DNA of 64,000 bases from Ktedonobacter racemifer DSM 44963 (GTDB taxonomy: Bacteria > Chloroflexota > Ktedonobacteria > Ktedonobacterales > Ktedonobacteraceae): the NCBI RefSeq assembly GCF_000178855.1, contig NZ_ADVG01000001.1, forward strand, positions 2,455,481 through 2,519,480, given 5' to 3'. This document shows positions 35,111 through 44,225 of the stretch, piece by piece. The notes under the pieces are model-generated. The model did not search any database. It was not told the origin of the DNA and saw nothing but the letters and a program-made list of their open reading frames with translations. A program made the position numbers and the translations under genes. Every line of letters begins with the position of its first letter. The stretch's first letter is position 1.

Positions 35111-36811
35111 TTATGATGCCTGCCATATCAGGATTACGCGATCCAAACCGCCAGAGGCAATACGGGCGTTGATGGGAGAAACATCAGGTGACCAGGCAAG
35201 GGAGCGTACGCCGCGCATGTGCCCTCGATAGATATGCACAAGCTTTCCGGTCGAGGCCTCCCAGATATGGATAGTTTTCTCATCATCGCCAGAGGCAATA
35301 AAGGACCCGTCAGGGGACCACGCCAACGCAAATATGCCAGCTGTATGGCCCTGATACTCTTGAACTAAGCGTCCGCTCGGTACCTCGCGTACCTGGACGG
35401 TTTGATCATAACTTGCAGAGGCAAGCAGTGCGCCATCGGGGGACCACGCCAGCGCGTAGACACCGGCACGGCCCCCATAGGTCAATACCTGCCTACCGCT
35501 GAGAATATCATGGACATGCACAGTGGTGTCATAGCTCGCAGAGGCAAGAAGCTTCCCTTTGGGGGACCACGCAACGGCTAAAATATCGTCAATATGTCCA
35601 TGATACGTAGAGAGCGTCTTACCAGTAGTTGGCTCCCACACACGTACGGATCGATCGCTACCAGCAGAAGCAAGATAAGTGCCATCAGGTGACCAGGCAA
35701 CAGCAAAGACATCATCAGTATGTTCCTGATACATGCGTACGGGCTTTCTGGTCATAGCCTCCCATATCTGGACGGTCCTGTCACTACTTGCGGAAGCAAG
35801 ACAGGTGCCGTCAGGCGACCAGGCAACGGCTGTGACGTCACGGCGATGCCCTGTATAAGTGGCAAGGAGTTGACTGGTCTCGGGATCCCAAAGGGCAACA
35901 GTTTTTCCGTTGCTTGAGGCAAGATAGAGGCCATTGGGGGACCAGGCAAGAGATGTTATCAGATCAATATGCGTGTCGAGGACAAGGAGCGTCGTCCCCA
36001 ATGGTGGTTTACTGGCTTTCTCTAAAGCCTCTGCAAACTCGCCTACGCTAGCGAAACGTTGCCCAGGATCTTTTGCCAGCGCCTTCATCACCACCTGCTC
36101 TACTTCAAGGGGAATAGTGGGGTCTTGTTCGCGTAAACCAGGGGGAAATACAGTCAAATGTTTGACAGCCAGTTCTGCCATAGTGCCCAGGAAGGGGGGC
36201 ACACCAACCAACCATTCGTACACGATTGTAGCAAGTGCGTACTGATCACTCGCTCGCACAGGCCTGGCCTGTATTTGCTCTGGTGCCATATAGACTGGCG
36301 TTCCGGCCACGCCCGAGGTGTGAGAGGGATTCCAGCTATGTGAAGAGGTCACAATCCCAAAGTCACTCAACAGAATTTTTCCCCGGGAATCAATGAGCAT
36401 ATTTTCCGGCTTCACGTCACGGTGAACCAATCCATCATCATGAGCGAATTGGAGCGCAGCGCCAACCTGGTTCACATAGAAAACTATCGTTTTAAGCGGA
36501 AGTGGGCTGCCTAGTGGATGTAACTGGCGGAGCGTCCCCCCAGAAATGTAGTCCATGACAATAAATGGGAGGTCTTCATCGAGGCCAAAGTCTCTGATGC
36601 GCATAATGTGAGGATGATCCAGGCGAAAAGCACGAGCCTCATTGAGGAAGCTTCGTAAATTGTCCTTGTTCAACCGTGCTCGCAAAATTTTGACCGCAAA
36701 CAGCTTTTTGTGGTGGATATGTTCAGCGAGATAGACTTCACCAAAACTTCCCTTTCCTAACTGTCGCAGAAGATGATAATTATCTATAGTTCGTCCTGAA
36801 TAATCCACCAT
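35111..36811 (-). CDS. Ser/Thr protein kinase with WD40 propeller
   Basis: 566 aa. Kinase domain residues ~11-265: glycine loop LGKGSFGEVYLAEH, Lys in FAVKILRA, catalytic HRDVKPENML, DFG in LLSDFGIVTS, and APE in YMAPEQIQ. A linker leads into seven WD40 blades (~285-566), each with the LAWSPDG...LASASYD...VWE pattern. No membrane helix separates them, unlike PASTA kinases, so the protein is probably cytosolic. Known: WD40 blades dock partners. The gene is convergent with the Hsp70 operon, 17 bp apart, so antisense transcription could couple them. The substrate is unknown. Confidence 0.93.
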   Translation of the reverse strand: MVDYSGRTIDNYHLLRQLGKGSFGEVYLAEHIHHKKLFAVKILRARLNKDNLRSFLNEARAFRLDHPHIMRIRDFGLDEDLPFIVMDYISGGTLRQLHPLGSPLPLKTIVFYVNQVGAALQFAHDDGLVHRDVKPENMLIDSRGKILLSDFGIVTSSHSWNPSHTSGVAGTPVYMAPEQIQARPVRASDQYALATIVYEWLVGVPPFLGTMAELAVKHLTVFPPGLREQDPTIPLEVEQVVMKALAKDPGQRFASVGEFAEALEKASKPPLGTTLLVLDTHIDLITSLAWSPNGLYLASSNGKTVALWDPETSQLLATYTGHRRDVTAVAWSPDGTCLASASSDRTVQIWEAMTRKPVRMYQEHTDDVFAVAWSPDGTYLASAGSDRSVRVWEPTTGKTLSTYHGHIDDILAVAWSPKGKLLASASYDTTVHVHDILSGRQVLTYGGRAGVYALAWSPDGALLASASYDQTVQVREVPSGRLVQEYQGHTAGIFALAWSPDGSFIASGDDEKTIHIWEASTGKLVHIYRGHMRGVRSLAWSPDVSPINARIASGGLDRVILIWQAS

Positions 36812-37059
36812 GCTCTTCTATTCTCGCTACAGAATTTTTCAGGTAGGTCACATAAGTCAGTGCCGCACCTGCTCAAATTGTAGAGGAGCGAATAGAAGTA
36901 TGTCAAGGCATAAAATACCCATTAATCCAATCCACACCTTTTCTCATCTCCGCCTGCACCCAGAAACCCTCCCAGCAACGCCCCTTAGTACGCCCTCGTC
37001 CCTTTCATCTTGCATAGATCTCTATTAGAGCAGGTTTCAGAGATAATCCGTAAAAAAGG
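36812..37059. other. Promoter side of the kinase gene
   Basis: No gene seen in 36812-37268 apart from the inverted repeat at 37060-37134. CCCCAATATTTAGAGATAGAG near 37240 precedes the recombinase remnant. Confidence 0.4.
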
Positions 37060-37134
37060 ATACTTACAGAAGCCGTGGCGAGAAAGCCCCGGCCATTGAT
37101 GCCGGGGCTTTCTCGCCACGGCTTCTGTAAGTAT
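37060..37134. repeat. 34-bp perfect inverted repeat, 7-nt loop
   Basis: ATACTTACAGAAGCCGTGGC then GAGAAAGCCCCGGC (37060-37093) is exactly mirrored at 37101-37134, loop CATTGAT. It is the longest perfect hairpin in the window. Confidence 0.95.
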
Positions 37135-37268
37135 CTAAAGCTGGGGCAATTCGGGGCTAAAGTACTTTTTTGGGGGGCATAGCTGGATATAGCGTCGCAG
37201 ACGGTATGGCCTGGTCGCGCTTATAGACCTTTTTAAGGGGCCCCAATATTTAGAGATAGAGAGTTGAA

Positions 37269-37802
37269 ATGGTACGTGCTCATTTCGGCCAATTGCTCAA
37301 AAGCATATCGCTGCCGGAGAACTGGCGAGAACGCATACGCCACGACATGATAGCAAAAGCCTTTGCCCATACAGCCACGCCGGAAACCGTCGAACGCGAA
37401 AAAGAGCGCCTCAGACTCAAGAAAAATCACCTCCTCAAGCAGCACAGAGAAGGATACATTGAGGATGAAGCGTTTGAAGGTGAAATGGCGGCTATCACCC
37501 TCGCACTCAAAAAACTTGATGTTTCGGACGTGGGGGGTGTCACCTACGACGAGGTGAGAGAAGCTGGTGAACACCTCCCAGGCATGGCCGCATGGTGGAA
37601 TGTTGCCACCCCCGAAGAGCGATACGAAATGGTCACCATTCTCTTGGAGCCTGAGGGGTTCTCCTATGATACCGAATTGAAAATGATCACCGCACTCAAA
37701 CAGCGCCCGCCGTCAAGCACCACAGCCTCCGGGCCCATTAATCCAAGAGCGCGCGTGCTTCGAAGCCTGCAATACCGCCTCCCTCAATGGCGTGTGCTAT
37801 GA
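37269..37802 (+). pseudogene. Serine recombinase C-terminal remnant
   Basis: 177 codons. VEREKERLRLKKNHLLKQHR, EGYIEDEAFEGEMAAITLAL, AGEHLPGMAAWW and TPEERYEMVTILLEPEGFSY match the remnant at 582-1283. The catalytic resolvase domain is absent and no ribosome-binding site precedes the ATG. The far end (STTASGPINPRARVLRSLQY) differs from the others, so the 3' junction is rearranged too. It runs to 31 bp before the PsiE-like gene. Confidence 0.7.
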
Positions 37803-37832
37803 TGAGGTCATCACGTGAAAGAAGGAGGTCGC

Positions 37833-38411
37833 ATGCCAGATTCCCAATTAGACACCCACTCCGATACTGCTGGAAAAAACGCCCCTACCGACCAGCAGCC
37901 TACCACCTCTGAGCCAGAGCATCGTTTTTCCCTGATCTCAGGTTCTGTGCTGGACCGGGCCGATGGTATCATCTATGCTGTTGTAGGTGCTTGTTTCCTC
38001 ATAGGCGCTATCTGCGCGCTCTGCTATAGCTTTTGGGATTTCGGAACCAATATAACAGCAGCCATAGGGGCGGGAAGAGGAGATCCTGCCCTGCTGGCAA
38101 AGGCCATTATCCAATTCGTCTCAGATCTTCTGCTGGTCTTGATCATCATGGAGGTACTGGGGACCGTTACCCATTATCTCAAATCCCACGCGACCTCGCT
38201 GCGCCCATTTCTCTTTATCGGCATCGTCTCTGCTACCCGAAGCATTCTCTCCATCGGTGCCCGGCTCTCCGTCGAAGGCTCCGCTGTCCCCTCCCCAGAA
38301 TTTACCCATGCCATGATCGAGTTGGGGGTCAGTGCTGCCGTGATCCTCGCTCTGGGCATCACCCTCACCTTACTGAGTAGGATGGCCTCACACGGCGGTT
38401 TGAGTGAGTGA
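37833..38411 (+). CDS. PsiE-like phosphate-starvation membrane protein
   Basis: 192 aa from ATG 37833, closely preceded by AAGGAGG. A polar N-terminus (~45 residues) leads into four membrane helices: IIYAVVGACFLIGAICALCY, AIIQFVSDLLLVLIIMEVLG, LRPFLFIGIVSATRSILSIG and LGVSAAVILALGITLTLLSR. The spacing and the ...LLLVLIIMEVLGTVTHYL... and FLFIGIVSATRSIL segments are those of the PsiE family. Known: PsiE is induced by phosphate starvation in E. coli; its biochemical role is unsettled. Single gene after a recombinase remnant. Confidence 0.8.
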   Translation: MPDSQLDTHSDTAGKNAPTDQQPTTSEPEHRFSLISGSVLDRADGIIYAVVGACFLIGAICALCYSFWDFGTNITAAIGAGRGDPALLAKAIIQFVSDLLLVLIIMEVLGTVTHYLKSHATSLRPFLFIGIVSATRSILSIGARLSVEGSAVPSPEFTHAMIELGVSAAVILALGITLTLLSRMASHGGLSE

Positions 38412-38579
38412 CGCCTCTTGCTCTTTTCCTTCCTGCGCTGTTGCCCATTGATGCCACGGTAGAAAGAGGATTTCAACAGTATTGAAAAAACGAGGAAAAT
38501 AGGTTAAGATGTAGACATGGAACATATGTTTTAAGCAACAACCTTCTTCGAGCAGCGGTTCTGTGAAAGGATGTGAGGA

Positions 38580-39743
38580 ATGATCAAGGCGCATAAGATC
38601 AGACTCCATCCAACACCGGAGCAGGCTATCTACTTTGCCAAGGCCGCCGGGACCGCGCGATTCGTCTGGAATTGGGCGCTGGCTGAGTGGAACCGGCAAT
38701 ATGAGGCAGGCTTGAAGCCGACTGCGCTCAAGCTCAAGAAGCAATTTAACGAAATCAGACGAGAGCAATTTCCCTGGACCTGGGAGGTCACGAAGAACGC
38801 TTCAGATCAGCCGTTTCTCGACCTGGGCAAGGCGTTTACCGCCTTTTTTGAAGGGCGTGCCCGCCGCCCGAAATTCAAGAGCAAGAAGCGCAGTAAGCCG
38901 AGCTTCTATCTTGCCAACGATCAGTTGGAACTCGGTGATCATCGCATCTGGGTTCCTAAACTCGGATGGGTGAATATGGCAGAGAAGGTGCGCTTTGCGG
39001 GCAAAGTGACGGGCGCACGCATTACCAGGACAGCAGACTGGTGGTTCGTGAGCATTCAGGTAGAGATCCCCAATACCATACCGGTGAAAAAACCGGCCGC
39101 TGTCGGCATCGACGTGGGACTCAACCGGCTGGCAACCTTGAGTACGGGAGAGGGAGTTGAGAACCAAGCCTTCCTCAAAACCGCGCTGAAGAAGTTACGC
39201 CGGGCCAACAAGCGTCTGCATCGCCGGAAGGCGGGATCAAAAAAACGGGAGCAAGCACGCAGGCAGGTTGCACGCCTGCACTACCGCATTACCTGCTTAC
39301 GCGATGATGTGCTCCACAAGCTGACCACCAGGCTCGCCACCTGTTACGGGATCATTGGCATTGAGGACCTCCACCTCAAAGGGTTGCTGAAAAACCGGAA
39401 GCTTGCTCGTTCGTTCTCGGATGCGGCATTAGGCAAACTCCTGTCACTACTGGCGAGCAAGGTAGAGCAGCGCGGCGGGCAGGTCATCAAGGTAGATCGC
39501 TTCTTCCCATCAAGTAAGACCTGTCATTGCTGCGGCTGGAAGTGGGAAGCCATGCAGTTGTCTGATCGGGAGTTTCTCTGCCAGAATCCCTCCTGTGCGT
39601 ATCATCTTTTCCCACAGGACCGGGACCATAATGCCGCGTTATGCATTCTTGCTGAAGCCTTGCGCTTGATCGGGCTGATTGATCAAGTCGCCACCGGTAC
39701 TGGCTCGGACGATGGCGTAAACTTGGCTGTGGACGCGGGGTAA
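38580..39743 (+). CDS. tnpB: IS200/IS605-family TnpB nuclease, intact
   Basis: 387 aa, normal length. N-terminal MIKAHKIRLHPTPEQAIYFA (WED), then a REC-like helical part (FVWNWALAEWNRQYEAGLKP). RuvC-I Asp in GIDVGLNRLATLS (~180), RuvC-II Glu in IGIEDLHLKGLLKN (~265), zinc ribbon CHCCGWKW...CQNPSC (~317-345), RuvC-III Asp in DRDHNAALCIL (~360). All catalytic residues are present. Start supported by AAAGGATGTGAGGA directly upstream. No tnpA adjacent, so it would need TnpA in trans to move. Closely related to the broken copy at 1-509, so the element family has moved recently in this genome. Confidence 0.95.
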   Translation: MIKAHKIRLHPTPEQAIYFAKAAGTARFVWNWALAEWNRQYEAGLKPTALKLKKQFNEIRREQFPWTWEVTKNASDQPFLDLGKAFTAFFEGRARRPKFKSKKRSKPSFYLANDQLELGDHRIWVPKLGWVNMAEKVRFAGKVTGARITRTADWWFVSIQVEIPNTIPVKKPAAVGIDVGLNRLATLSTGEGVENQAFLKTALKKLRRANKRLHRRKAGSKKREQARRQVARLHYRITCLRDDVLHKLTTRLATCYGIIGIEDLHLKGLLKNRKLARSFSDAALGKLLSLLASKVEQRGGQVIKVDRFFPSSKTCHCCGWKWEAMQLSDREFLCQNPSCAYHLFPQDRDHNAALCILAEALRLIGLIDQVATGTGSDDGVNLAVDAG

Positions 39744-39850
39744 GACCAAAAAGACCAACCGGTCTTGAGGCACCTACGAGTGAAGCAGCAACAACGAAAG
39801 ATCTGGAAAGCGATGCTTGCATACGTTTTCCTACATTAATCGGAGCAGTC
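39744..39850 (+). ncRNA. Putative omega-RNA 3' region / right end of intact TnpB element
   Basis: Directly follows the TnpB stop. Hairpin AAGACC-AACC-GGTCTT at 39751-39766 replaces the AAGGC-TTCG-GCCTT hairpin of the other copy while staying paired. The conserved terminal block ends ...CTACATTAATCGGAGCAG near 39848. The guide should be the roughly 16-20 nt after that block. Confidence 0.65.
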
Positions 39851-40381
39851 TCCAACAGGAGAACGCACGTCACTAAAAGAAGAGCAAAGCAGTGCCTAGT
39901 GCTGCTTTTGTTAAATCCGCCAGTAACAAAAACAAGCAGGCTTATCGCATGATCCGGTTCTAGAAGCCAATCCGTTTTGCTACTGCACTTAACGAACGGA
40001 GCACTAGTTCAAAACCTCATCAGTCGCTGCCGCGAAAGATATATCTTTTTGATAATCAGGCTCCGGTCAGTACGAAAGAACAAGCACTTTGAGGGGAGAA
40101 AGCCAGGTGCGAAAGGGCAAAAGATTTGCCCTTTCGCACCTGGCTTTCTCCGGTCCCTCTCTCCCCGCCTTTCAGAGAAATCGCATCACCCCCCTTCTCT
40201 TCCGCGTCCACTGCCCAATTGACCCTCTCCCCACCTCCCACGCTCAAACGAGCAATGGTCGCACTTTTTCTCGTGGAGATTTCTCTCTCCTCAAAACATT
40301 GACTATCACCGATTTTTCGGGTACGAATAAGAAAGGTGGCCAATTTCCCCGCCTTTTTATTTTTGCATCAGGAGAAATAGC
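39851..40381. other. Intergenic before the PNGase-like gene
   Basis: No gene. It contains a 26-bp inverted repeat (separate entry) and the ribosome-binding site AGGAG at 40370-40374 for the next gene. Confidence 0.5.
40096..40150. repeat. 26-bp perfect inverted repeat, 3-nt loop
   Basis: GAGAAAGCCAGGTGCGAAAG then GGCAAA (40096-40121) is mirrored at 40125-40150, loop AGA. It lies between the TnpB element and the PNGase-like gene. Confidence 0.92.
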
Positions 40382-40859
40382 TTGAAGATCTCGACATTTT
40401 TCCACCGTTTTGCTCTCATTCTTGTCCCGCTCCTTTTGCTCGGGGCGCTCGTATTTGGGAGTGTTCAAATAGCCTTCGGCCAGGGAGGGGGCGCCGGACG
40501 CAGGCCGCATCATGTCGTGGCCCTGGCCAATGGCAGTCCCATAGGATCGGCCAATCCCATTGCCTTTGACGAACCTGTCGTTCTTCCTTCAACCCGGCCT
40601 GCCACCATTCCCATTCTCACCGATCAGTCCTTTGGCAACGCGCCTCCGCCCGCACAAAGCACCGTAAGCATACCCGCTGGCCACTGGCAGAAGGCCATCC
40701 TGACCATTAACGGCACCCAGAAGGGACGGCAGTTTGATCGCCTCTTGCTCGTCTGGGCGGCCAACACGCAAATTTTCACTGGCGTCACCCCGGAGCCAAC
40801 GCAGGCCGGGATTTCCTGGACCGTTCAAAAGGATGTCACGGCCTATCTCCCGCTCCTGA
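40382..40859 (+). pseudogene. Secreted PNGase-A-like amidase, N-terminal half (interrupted)
   Basis: First 159 codons of a gene split by an integrative element. TTG start 7 nt after AGGAG. Signal peptide: basic MKISTFFHR, hydrophobic FALILVPLLLLGALVFGSVQ, cleavage around AFG-QGG. The mature part (VSIPAGHWQKAILTINGTQK, LLLVWAANTQIFTGVTPEPT, WTVQKDVTAYLPLL) matches the N-terminal beta domain of plant-type peptide N-glycosidase A. Joined to 48742-49982 through the shared GCTCCTGA it gives an uninterrupted 572-aa protein. Integrated, translation would end after five foreign codons (IPYHR). Confidence 0.85.
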
Positions 40860-42935
40860 TCCCATATCACCGTTGACTATTTCACTTTGACGCCACCAAA
40901 CCCACTGCTCAGGCTCCTTCATCGACAGTTCATACATGTCTATGATGTCCTTATCTAACAGACACATGGTTTTCGAGATGTCGGTGTCTGCTTGTTTCTT
41001 CGGTGTCAGTCGCTTTAATCCTAGTTCTGAAGCCATTGTCTTGATACTTGACCAAGTTCGTGTGTAGAACAAGTGCAAGATGTGACTCCGGCTGTCTGTA
41101 CTGAAGTGTTCGCGTAGAAGGGCCTTGTCTTCCTCTGTCCATACCGGGTGTGAACGCATCCAAATGAGGGCGTATTCCGTAGTGCACAAATCAATTCCAG
41201 GGAAGGGACACCACGTTATTTCTAACTTGAACCAGCCCCCCGCAAGCTTCTTGAAAGTGATTGATTGAGTAACCAAGCGAATGAAGCGCCGCCGCCTTTC
41301 GATGTCCCAACCGTGCCACTGCTCGTAAGCGTCCTCTATATCCTTCTCTGCCTGTTTAGCATCAGCTTCCAATGTCTCTTGCTGCTTTTGTCTGTCTTCC
41401 AGTTTTGCTAGTCGCTTGCTAAGACGGGCTTTGCTGGCATATGCTTCTCTCAATTCGTCGTCTGACATCAAATCCTGTGCTACACTGATACGCCGAGACA
41501 CCCGCGCTACTTCGGTCTTAAGGTCGTCTATATCCTTCTGTAGCTTGTTCGTGGCTGGTGTTGTTTCCTCTTCTTTCTCAAATGCCGCTATCATTGACTT
41601 GTCTCTTACCTGTTGCCACATAGTCCGGGTGAAATCATTCTGGCTGAAATCATTCGCTTTGTATACCTCCAAGCGCAACATAAGCCGATCTACCACAACA
41701 GCGTCCAGGGTGTCAGTATCAACCTTGCCTATGAAGTTTCCAACAGCGTTATTTTGTCTCAGATCGATAACGTAAGCGCCGCCTACATTCTTCCAATTGC
41801 TTAGGCCAAAGTGAACGCGTTCCCCGGCAACACCCTCTAAGACCGGCCTTCCATCATGTCGCCGCCCAGCTAGCAAAGCGTTATTCGTGCTACCTTTTTG
41901 CGTGTACCTGATGGCCTTCTCGGGTTTTTCTATATCGTTCCCGTCAAGGTCGGTATCTGATAGGTGCTCAAATGCATAAAGCCAGTCACTATGGTCAACA
42001 ATGGCCGGGTGTGCATTTCGCTTTACAACTTCCCTATTGAATACAAGGTGCCCATCATAAGCAAAATTGGTGAGCAGATTCTTTAGCCCTAATCTACTTG
42101 CTATTGTCCACCCGCCCTTGATGCGCTTTAGATACATCGACTTAGGCTCTATCCCCTTAGTTTCAGGGAATAGAAGCTTCCCCGCCACTTCCCGGTACAG
42201 CAAGGCAAAGTCGGCATCTAGTTGACGAAACCGCTTGTAGAGAGCACTGATGTAGGGTGCATGAGGTGATGGTACCAAGCTATCCCCCGTCTCATCTCTC
42301 ATCAATCCCACAGGAGCAACGCCGTTTGCTAGCCGCCCCATTTTTGCCTTTTTTGTTCGGTTTTTTAGCATCTTGCCCTTGATATGGTCCCGAATAAACT
42401 TAGCCGCCGCCTTTGCCTCGTCAATGAACGCGCTTAAATCGTCCCGGTTGGGGTTGTTGAAATCATAGACGGTGTTATTCGTGACGATGAGCACATGATT
42501 CTCCCGGCAGGTCTTAGCCAGCTTGGTAGCGTCATACAAGTCTGCATCTCTTGTTAGCCTGCTCACATCAACGCACATGATAGCCCCAACCCCACCAGCC
42601 TTAACGTGTTCTACAATTGTACTCAAGCCCTCTCTGTCCTCTATTGGTATGGTGCCTGATACACTCCTAATCTTGCCATCCTTAGTTAGCTTGTTCTCGA
42701 CAAACAGCGTTATTTGCTCACGCGTCCACCCCAGGTCTAGCCCCCGCTCGATCAAGTCTTCTGTCTGTTGTAGAGCTGAATACACATTGTGAAGTACTTG
42801 CTTGATACTGGATTGCCGGGCGTAAAGTAGAAGCAGCTTGTCCGTTGGTAGGGTAAAGTTTCCTAGAAGGTACCGTTTCGCCTCTTGTCGCTCTTCCTCT
42901 AGTTCCTGTTGACTCTTCAGACGTCGTCTTGTCAT
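40836..42935 (-). CDS. int: Large serine integrase of the 7.9-kb element
   Basis: 699 aa in the integrated state, from ATG 42935 (GAGGG ~10 nt upstream). Catalytic serine in LLLLYARQSSIKQ (~42). Resolvase core follows with IMCVDVSRLTRDADLYDATK and DEAKAAAKFIRDHIKGKMLK. The recombinase domain and zinc-ribbon/coiled-coil region (LQKDIDDLKTEVARVSRRIS) come later. It sits at the left end of the element reading toward attL. Its reading frame crosses the att core, so the last four residues (GDRP) come from host DNA; in the excised circle the same frame would end in a 19-residue tail. Known role: attP x attB integration. Confidence 0.93.
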   Translation of the reverse strand: MTRRRLKSQQELEEERQEAKRYLLGNFTLPTDKLLLLYARQSSIKQVLHNVYSALQQTEDLIERGLDLGWTREQITLFVENKLTKDGKIRSVSGTIPIEDREGLSTIVEHVKAGGVGAIMCVDVSRLTRDADLYDATKLAKTCRENHVLIVTNNTVYDFNNPNRDDLSAFIDEAKAAAKFIRDHIKGKMLKNRTKKAKMGRLANGVAPVGLMRDETGDSLVPSPHAPYISALYKRFRQLDADFALLYREVAGKLLFPETKGIEPKSMYLKRIKGGWTIASRLGLKNLLTNFAYDGHLVFNREVVKRNAHPAIVDHSDWLYAFEHLSDTDLDGNDIEKPEKAIRYTQKGSTNNALLAGRRHDGRPVLEGVAGERVHFGLSNWKNVGGAYVIDLRQNNAVGNFIGKVDTDTLDAVVVDRLMLRLEVYKANDFSQNDFTRTMWQQVRDKSMIAAFEKEEETTPATNKLQKDIDDLKTEVARVSRRISVAQDLMSDDELREAYASKARLSKRLAKLEDRQKQQETLEADAKQAEKDIEDAYEQWHGWDIERRRRFIRLVTQSITFKKLAGGWFKLEITWCPFPGIDLCTTEYALIWMRSHPVWTEEDKALLREHFSTDSRSHILHLFYTRTWSSIKTMASELGLKRLTPKKQADTDISKTMCLLDKDIIDMYELSMKEPEQWVWWRQSEIVNGDMGSGAGDRP
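40852..40883. other. attL: attL junction
   Basis: Core GCTCCTGA at 40852-40859, then 13 nt and the arm TTGACTATTTC at 40873-40883. The arm is the mirror of GAAATAGTCAA at attR. In the circular form the two arms would flank the core as an 11-bp inverted repeat, as expected for an integrase-bound attP. The centre of symmetry falls on a CT dinucleotide, which is non-palindromic as directional crossover requires. Confidence 0.85.
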
Positions 42936-42986
42936 GGTTCCATCCCTCTCTGTGGGCACTTATGCTGTCTGCTTGTCGTCAGGTCC

Positions 42987-43199
42987 TTATCCCTTGACAT
43001 CGAACAGAACTACAACATCTATAACACCCAAAACGAAGCCTACATTCCTCAACTCCTGGTATTCGTCTAACTCCTCTTTAGTGGTCATGTCGCGTATCAG
43101 GTTGGCTAGTTCCTGGTCATTGAGTGGCCTATCTCCGCATGGTTGCTTTCGGCCCTCTTCGTACCCGGCTTGAGCGTCCTTAGTCGTTATCTTAATCAC
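42987..43199 (-). CDS. Small protein upstream of the integrase
   Basis: 70 aa, GTG start (MIKITTKDAQAGYEEGRKQP). Charged N-terminal half, helix-rich middle (NDQELANLIRDMTTKEELDE) and hydrophobic end (VGFVLGVIDVVVLFDVKG). It ends 51 bp before the integrase start on the same strand, so the two are likely co-transcribed. Not recognised. Its position suggests a role in integrase control or excision, but a longer or absent gene is also possible because the ribosome-binding site is weak. Confidence 0.45.
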   Translation of the reverse strand: MIKITTKDAQAGYEEGRKQPCGDRPLNDQELANLIRDMTTKEELDEYQELRNVGFVLGVIDVVVLFDVKG

Positions 43200-43356
43200 T
43201 GCTTGCTTGATCTCCCTTCTTTAGCTTGTGTCTACTCTAAGCATGGTTGCTATGTGTATCTACTTACTATAGCTACTAAGTGATACTATTGAGAGTGTAC
43301 ACAGAGCAGTCTTGTATGTCAACGTCAATGTTGCTACACTTGAGGGAAAAACAAGG

Positions 43357-43587
43357 ATGAGAGCGCACAGGATGATACATCTAAAGGTTAAAGAAATCGC
43401 TGAGTCTAAGCACATCACTATGGCAAAACTGTCTCGTCTGGCTGATCTCAACTACGGGACAATCCGGGCTATCTATGAGAACCCGAGCAGGGATGTAGCA
43501 GTCACGACGCTTGAGAAGATAGCCCGAGCACTCAAGGTTGAAGTGACCGACCTCTATGAGATACTACCAGATGAGGATGCAGAGTAG
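43357..43587 (+). CDS. Cro/C1-type HTH repressor
   Basis: 76 aa from ATG 43357 (AAGG close upstream; an ATG at 43372 is the alternative). Almost the whole protein is an XRE helix-turn-helix: IHLKVKEIAESKHITMAKLS, RLADLNYGTIRAIYENPSRD, TTLEKIARALKVEVTDLYEI. It diverges from the integrase operon with ~157 bp between starts, the classic position for a repressor that keeps the element quiet. Likely binds its own divergent promoter region (43200-43356). Confidence 0.85.
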   Translation: MRAHRMIHLKVKEIAESKHITMAKLSRLADLNYGTIRAIYENPSRDVAVTTLEKIARALKVEVTDLYEILPDEDAE

Positions 43588-44225
43588 CTACACAGAATAT
43601 AGTCACTGAATAACTACACAGAATCCCTATTTTTGCCCCTGAGACGGACGAGAGACAGGCTCACAGGCTCAGGACCCCCAATGATTTTTAGGCCCTCAGA
43701 TTTACGCCCTGGAACAATTGTAGCTGTATGTCTGCTTATCCTGGCCTGTAGAGCGGAACGATGAATGCCGTTTAACCTGGGGTGGCCTCTGGGGCGGGGT
43801 GGTTCTCCCTCTAGTCTGGTCAGTCACTACGAGCAAGCAACCGATTAACCTGGGGTGGTATGGGAGTTGGGATGGAACCAGGGCCATGTTAATCGGGTGA
43901 GTCTAGTCCTGGTCAGTATCGGGGGGTCGGGGTGGCTCAGTGAATCAATGAGCCGCTCAATTTGTACTCAGTGAGCCAGTGAGCACGCAATGAGCAACCG
44001 ACCAGTGAGCACATGAGCCAGGGTGAGCAACCGAGCGCATGAGTGAGCGATAGTTAGATAGTCGAAGTATCGTCCATCTTCAGTGAGCATGAGCACAAGT
44101 GAGTCGCCCTGGTCATATATCGTCATGATACATTCGCCGCCTCTCATCCTGGCACTATACCGTGTGTGAGACCAGGAACGGGACAGGCCGAGACCGCTTG
44201 ACTGGCTCAATAAGGACATAGAAAA
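43588..44225. repeat. Repeat-rich non-coding region of the element
   Basis: Two repeat types. CCG(A/T)TTAAC or its complement at 43768, 43841 and 43888, the first two followed by CTGGGGTGG. A cluster of about ten TGAGC units lies between 43949 and 44095 (e.g. GTGAGCACATGAGCCAGG). Such clusters can be iterons or regulator sites. A minus-strand frame at 43968-44126 (MTIYDQGDSLVLMLTEDGRY) could be a 52-aa gene but runs through the repeats; support is weak. Confidence 0.6.

Noticed and set aside
43968..44219. 83-codon minus-strand frame through the TGAGC cluster
   Set aside because: Most of its C-terminal half is a translation of the repeats. The internal start gives at most 52 aa with a poor ribosome-binding site, so it is mentioned only as a weak possibility in the repeat entry.
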